This document shows positions 61,532-64,000 of a DNA stretch of 64,000 bases, piece after piece. A program made the position numbers and the translations under genes. Under the pieces are notes generated by a model. It did not search any database, was not told where the DNA came from, and saw nothing but the letters and a program-made list of their open reading frames with translations. The DNA is from Prosthecomicrobium pneumaticum (lineage in GTDB: Bacteria > Pseudomonadota > Alphaproteobacteria > Rhizobiales > Kaistiaceae), in NCBI RefSeq assembly GCF_014199915.1, contig NZ_JACHOO010000002.1, forward strand, positions 62,001-126,000, read 5' to 3'. Each line of letters begins with the position of its first letter. Within the stretch, counting starts at the first letter, position 1.

Positions 61532-62419
61532 ATGATCCGCATCGGGGCGAATCCGATCTGCTGGTCGAATGACGACATGCCGGAGATCGGCGGCGACATT
61601 CCGCTCGAACAATGCCTCTCCGAGGCGAAGGCGATCGGCATCGAGGGGATGGAGCTCGGCAACAAGTTCCCGCGCGAGGCCGCGGCGCTCCGGCCGATCC
61701 TCGCCTTTCACGGGCTCGATCTCGTCGGCGGCTGGTCGTCGACCTTCCTGCTCGAACGCGACGCCGAGGCGGAGTTCGCCGCGGCGCGCGCCCATATCGA
61801 CCTGCTGAAGACGTTCGGCTGCACCGTCTTCATCGCCGCGGAATGCACCCGCACGGTGCACGGCACGCGGAGCGCGCCGTTGTCCGCCCGGCCGGTGATG
61901 ACCGATGCGGAGTGGGATCTCTTCAACGCCCGGCTCACCGCCTTCGCCGAACGGCTCGCCGGGGAGGGGCTGACGCTCGTCTACCACCACCATATGGGCA
62001 CGGTGGTGCAGACCGAGGAGGAGGTCGACCGCATGATGGCCGGGACGGGCGATGCGGTGAAGCTGCTCTTCGACACCGGCCACATCACCTGGGCCGGCGG
62101 CGACGCCCCGACCGTCGCGGCGCGCCATCGCGACCGGATCGGCCATGTCCACGTCAAGGACGTGCGGCCCGAGGTGGCGAGGGAGGCGGCCGCCGCCGAC
62201 TGGTCGTTCCTCGATGCCGTGCTCGCCGGCGTCTACACCGTGCCCGGCGACGGCTCGGTCGACTATATCGGCGTGATGAAGGCCCTGCCCGCCTATTCCG
62301 GCTGGGTGGTGATCGAGGCCGAGCAGGACCCGAAAAAGGCCCACCCCGCGACCTATGTGAAGATGGGCTACGACAACCTCACCCGCTTCATGACCGCGGC
62401 GGGCTGGAAGCGGGGCTGA
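61532..62419 (+). CDS. iolE: Myo-inosose-2 dehydratase
   Basis: A 295-residue TIM-barrel enzyme (xylose-isomerase-like) that dehydrates 2-keto-myo-inositol. It begins MIRIGANPICWSNDDMPEIGG, with conserved EAKAIGIEGMELGNKFP, metal-site YHHHMGTVVQ and LLFDTGHITWAGGD, and late HVHVKDVRPEV. ATG 61532 follows GGGGGAGGAAGG. Length is normal. Repeats lie on both sides of the gene. Confidence 0.95.
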   Translation: MIRIGANPICWSNDDMPEIGGDIPLEQCLSEAKAIGIEGMELGNKFPREAAALRPILAFHGLDLVGGWSSTFLLERDAEAEFAAARAHIDLLKTFGCTVFIAAECTRTVHGTRSAPLSARPVMTDAEWDLFNARLTAFAERLAGEGLTLVYHHHMGTVVQTEEEVDRMMAGTGDAVKLLFDTGHITWAGGDAPTVAARHRDRIGHVHVKDVRPEVAREAAAADWSFLDAVLAGVYTVPGDGSVDYIGVMKALPAYSGWVVIEAEQDPKKAHPATYVKMGYDNLTRFMTAAGWKRG

Positions 62420-62455
62420 GGCGCCGAGCGGAGCGGACGAACCGTCCTCTCCCCT

Positions 62456-62533
62456 CGTCATCCCCGCGAAGGCGGGGATCCATGAAACAGGACGGCGCTC
62501 GGCTTGATGGATCCACGCCTTCGCGAGGATGGC
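62456..62533. repeat. Imperfect copy of the long inverted repeat, between iolE and iolB
   Basis: The left arm is the same 27 bases as at 61372; the right arm (62507-62533) has three changes. The loop is similar to that of the first copy (both contain a GGCGCTCGGC stretch), which shows common origin. Confidence 0.8.
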
Positions 62534-62599
62534 GGGTGGGACGGACAGGGCGGCAGCAGGCATGACCCGTCGGTGGTTGCCGACCGACCGGAGACTGCC

Positions 62600-62677
62600 C
62601 CCTCTCCCGCCGCGCGGGAGAGGGCTTCGCGCGCTTGCGAAGGCGAAGCCGAGCCTGGACGCGAAGGGTGAGGGTCT
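62600..62677. repeat. Dispersed palindromic element, copy B
   Basis: About 78 bases similar to copy A at 59208: CCCTCTCCCGC-CGC-GCGGGAGAGGG, then GCTTCGC, GAGCCTGGAC and GCGAAGGGTGAGGGTCT. It fills most of the 311-base gap before iolB with the element at 62456; no gene is visible in that gap. Confidence 0.7.
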
Positions 62678-62730
62678 TCGCCCGGGCCAGGGGCCGAGCG
62701 CACGGTCCGGGAACGAGAATGGGAGAACAG

Positions 62731-63531
62731 ATGATGCCGAATCTGCGCGTGCGGCCCTCGGGAACGGGGGGCCGCGTCATCCATGTGACGCCGGAGAGCG
62801 CCGGCTGGACCTATGTCGGCTTCGATCTCGTCCGCCTCGAAGGCGGCGAGCGGTTCGCGGGCGGCGAGCCCGGGCGCGAGGTCTGCCTCGTCGCGGTGAC
62901 CGGCACGGCGCGGATCGAGGCGGCGGGCGCCCCGCTCGGCACGATCGGCGGGCGGACGAGCCCGTTCGCCGGGCCGGTGCCGGCGGCCTATCTGCCGGCG
63001 GGCACCGCATGGACCGCGATCGCCGAGGCCCCGCTCGAACTCGCCGTCTGCAGCGCGCCCGGAACCGGCGCCGGCACGGCCCGCATCATCGGGGCGGAGG
63101 CGATGAGCCGCGAGACGCGCGGCCGCGGCACCAATGTCCGCCATGTCACGAACATCCTGCCGGAGACCGACCCGACGGCGGAGAGCCTCCTCGTCGTCGA
63201 GGTGATCACACCCGGCGGCCACACATCGAGCTATCCACCGCACAAGCACGATCGCGATGCGCTGCCGGAGGAATCGCTTCTCGAGGAGACCTATTACCAT
63301 CGGCTCGACCCGCCGCAGGGCTTCGCCTTCCAGCGCGTCTACACCGATGACCGCAGCCTCGACGAGACGATGGTGGTCGAGGACGGCGACACGACGCTGG
63401 TGCCGAAAGGCTATCACCCGGTCGCCGCGATCCACGGCTACGATCTCTATTACCTCAACGTCATGGCCGGGCCGAAGCGGATCTGGAAATTCTGGAACGC
63501 CCCCGAGCACGCCTGGCTGCTCGCGAAGTGA
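62731..63531 (+). CDS. iolB: 5-deoxy-glucuronate isomerase
   Basis: A 266-residue bicupin that converts 5-deoxyglucuronate to 5-dehydro-2-deoxygluconate, the substrate of IolC. Metal-binding residues are in SSYPPHKHDRDALPEESLLEE-type sequence and TYYHRLDPPQGFAFQRVY; the C-terminus carries KGYHPVAAIHGYDLYYLNVMAG. The start is ATG 62731 with GGGAG five bases upstream; the ATG one codon later (MPNLRVRPSG) is equally possible. It is the last iol gene on this strand. Confidence 0.94.
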   Translation: MMPNLRVRPSGTGGRVIHVTPESAGWTYVGFDLVRLEGGERFAGGEPGREVCLVAVTGTARIEAAGAPLGTIGGRTSPFAGPVPAAYLPAGTAWTAIAEAPLELAVCSAPGTGAGTARIIGAEAMSRETRGRGTNVRHVTNILPETDPTAESLLVVEVITPGGHTSSYPPHKHDRDALPEESLLEETYYHRLDPPQGFAFQRVYTDDRSLDETMVVEDGDTTLVPKGYHPVAAIHGYDLYYLNVMAGPKRIWKFWNAPEHAWLLAK

Positions 63532-63539
63532 CGAAAGGC

Positions 63540-63568
63540 CCGCCGCGCCGCATGGCGGGGCGGCGGAC
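63540..63568. terminator. GC hairpin after iolB
   Basis: A near-perfect stem (CCGCCGCGCC with GGCGGGGCGG, one mismatch) directly after iolB and before the convergent barrel gene. No T-tract. Confidence 0.4.
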
Positions 63569-63587
63569 CGTCGACCGGCGGGCGCGG

Positions 63588-64000
63588 TCAGAGCTTCAGG
63601 TCGAGGCCGATCTTGAAGGTGTGGCCTTCCGTGTCGTCGCCGAGATGGCCGGCATAGGAGGCGCCGAGGCTCGCATTGGGCGACAGAGCGAGGTCGAAGC
63701 CCGCCTCGGTGACGAGCGCGTTCTTCGCCATCGGCGTGCCGACGCTGTCGAAGCTCGCGCCGGTGCCGAAGGTGAGCCGGGCGTCCGGCGTCACGTCGCC
63801 CTCGGCGTGCTGCCAGCCCGCCATGCCGCGCAGCGTCACCTTGACGTCCCCGACCGCGAAGCCGGTCGAGGCGCGCAGGCCGAGCGTCGTGAACACCGTG
63901 TCGGTCTCCGCGTCCTCGCTCGACAGCGCGGCGGTGGTGCCGCCGGTCTCCGAGAAGCCGTCCGTGTCGAGATGGACATAGGCGAGCCCGGCGAAGGGCT
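63588..64000 (-). CDS. Autotransporter-type outer-membrane beta-barrel, C-terminal end (partial)
   Basis: The last 136 codons of a longer gene that enters from the right edge; the reading stays open to 64000. Alternating strands (FAGLAYVHLDTDGF, LGLRASTGFAVGDVKVTLRGMAGWQHAEG, LGASYAGHLGDDTEGHTFKIGLDLKL) are the final strands of an autotransporter translocation domain. The usual C-terminal aromatic is replaced by KL, a common variant. Passenger and function are outside the window. It is convergent with iolB. Confidence 0.82.
   Translation of the reverse strand, partial: PFAGLAYVHLDTDGFSETGGTTAALSSEDAETDTVFTTLGLRASTGFAVGDVKVTLRGMAGWQHAEGDVTPDARLTFGTGASFDSVGTPMAKNALVTEAGFDLALSPNASLGASYAGHLGDDTEGHTFKIGLDLKL

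Overview
The window is uniformly GC-rich (roughly 70%) chromosomal DNA from an alphaproteobacterium, most likely of the order Hyphomicrobiales (Rhizobiales). The evidence is a RirA iron regulator with TGA-N9-TCA iron boxes, LexA boxes of the alphaproteobacterial GTTC-N7-GTTC type, an imuA/imuB/dnaE2 mutasome, a promoter of the EcfG general-stress type, and inositol and sugar ABC operons of rhizobial style. The genus cannot be fixed from sequence alone. No rRNA, tRNA, CRISPR array, phage or insertion sequence is visible.

Layout. 1-5.2 kb: an RND efflux operon (adaptor, pump) that runs on into an ECF sigma factor and the start of a probable anti-sigma gene. 5.4-11.7 kb: iron uptake, with rirA, a tonB operon, and a divergent operon for a TonB-dependent receptor, a small STAS-like protein and an RhtX/FptX-type importer; both operons carry an iron box. 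11.8-17.7 kb: arabinoside use (GH51 arabinofuranosidase, binding protein, two permeases, ArsR-like regulator). 17.8-23.3 kb: a cyclic-nucleotide group (CNB-domain protein, FecR-domain protein, TPR/beta-barrel protein, CHASE2 adenylate cyclase). 23.4-30 kb: FrcBCA-like sugar ABC transporter, ROK repressor, xylulokinase, O-methyltransferase. 30.4-35.9 kb: small protein, class III aminotransferase plus glutamine-synthetase-like enzyme, GGDEF-EAL protein. 35.9-39.4 kb: stress-type genes (DUF4142, single-domain response regulator, small acidic proteins, low-affinity iron permease family protein, glycosyltransferase).

39.9-51.9 kb is a DNA-repair and mutagenesis region: dnaE2, imuB and imuA, a radical-SAM repair protein, a UdgX fusion and topoisomerase IB. 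Three toxin-antitoxin pairs are interleaved with it (HicAB, a DUF1778/GNAT pair, RelE/XRE). There are two LexA boxes, and the RelE toxin gene carries two compensating frameshifts.

51.9-63.5 kb is a myo-inositol catabolic locus: an ABC transporter operon ending in iolG on the minus strand, and an RpiR-type regulator followed by iolC, iolD, iolE and iolB on the plus strand. All three gaps in iolC-D-E-B are filled with palindromic repeats. The window ends inside an autotransporter-type beta-barrel gene.

Recurring theme: in each of the three sugar ABC operons a perfect GC-rich hairpin lies just after the binding-protein gene and before the permease gene, as expected if binding protein is made in excess of membrane components.
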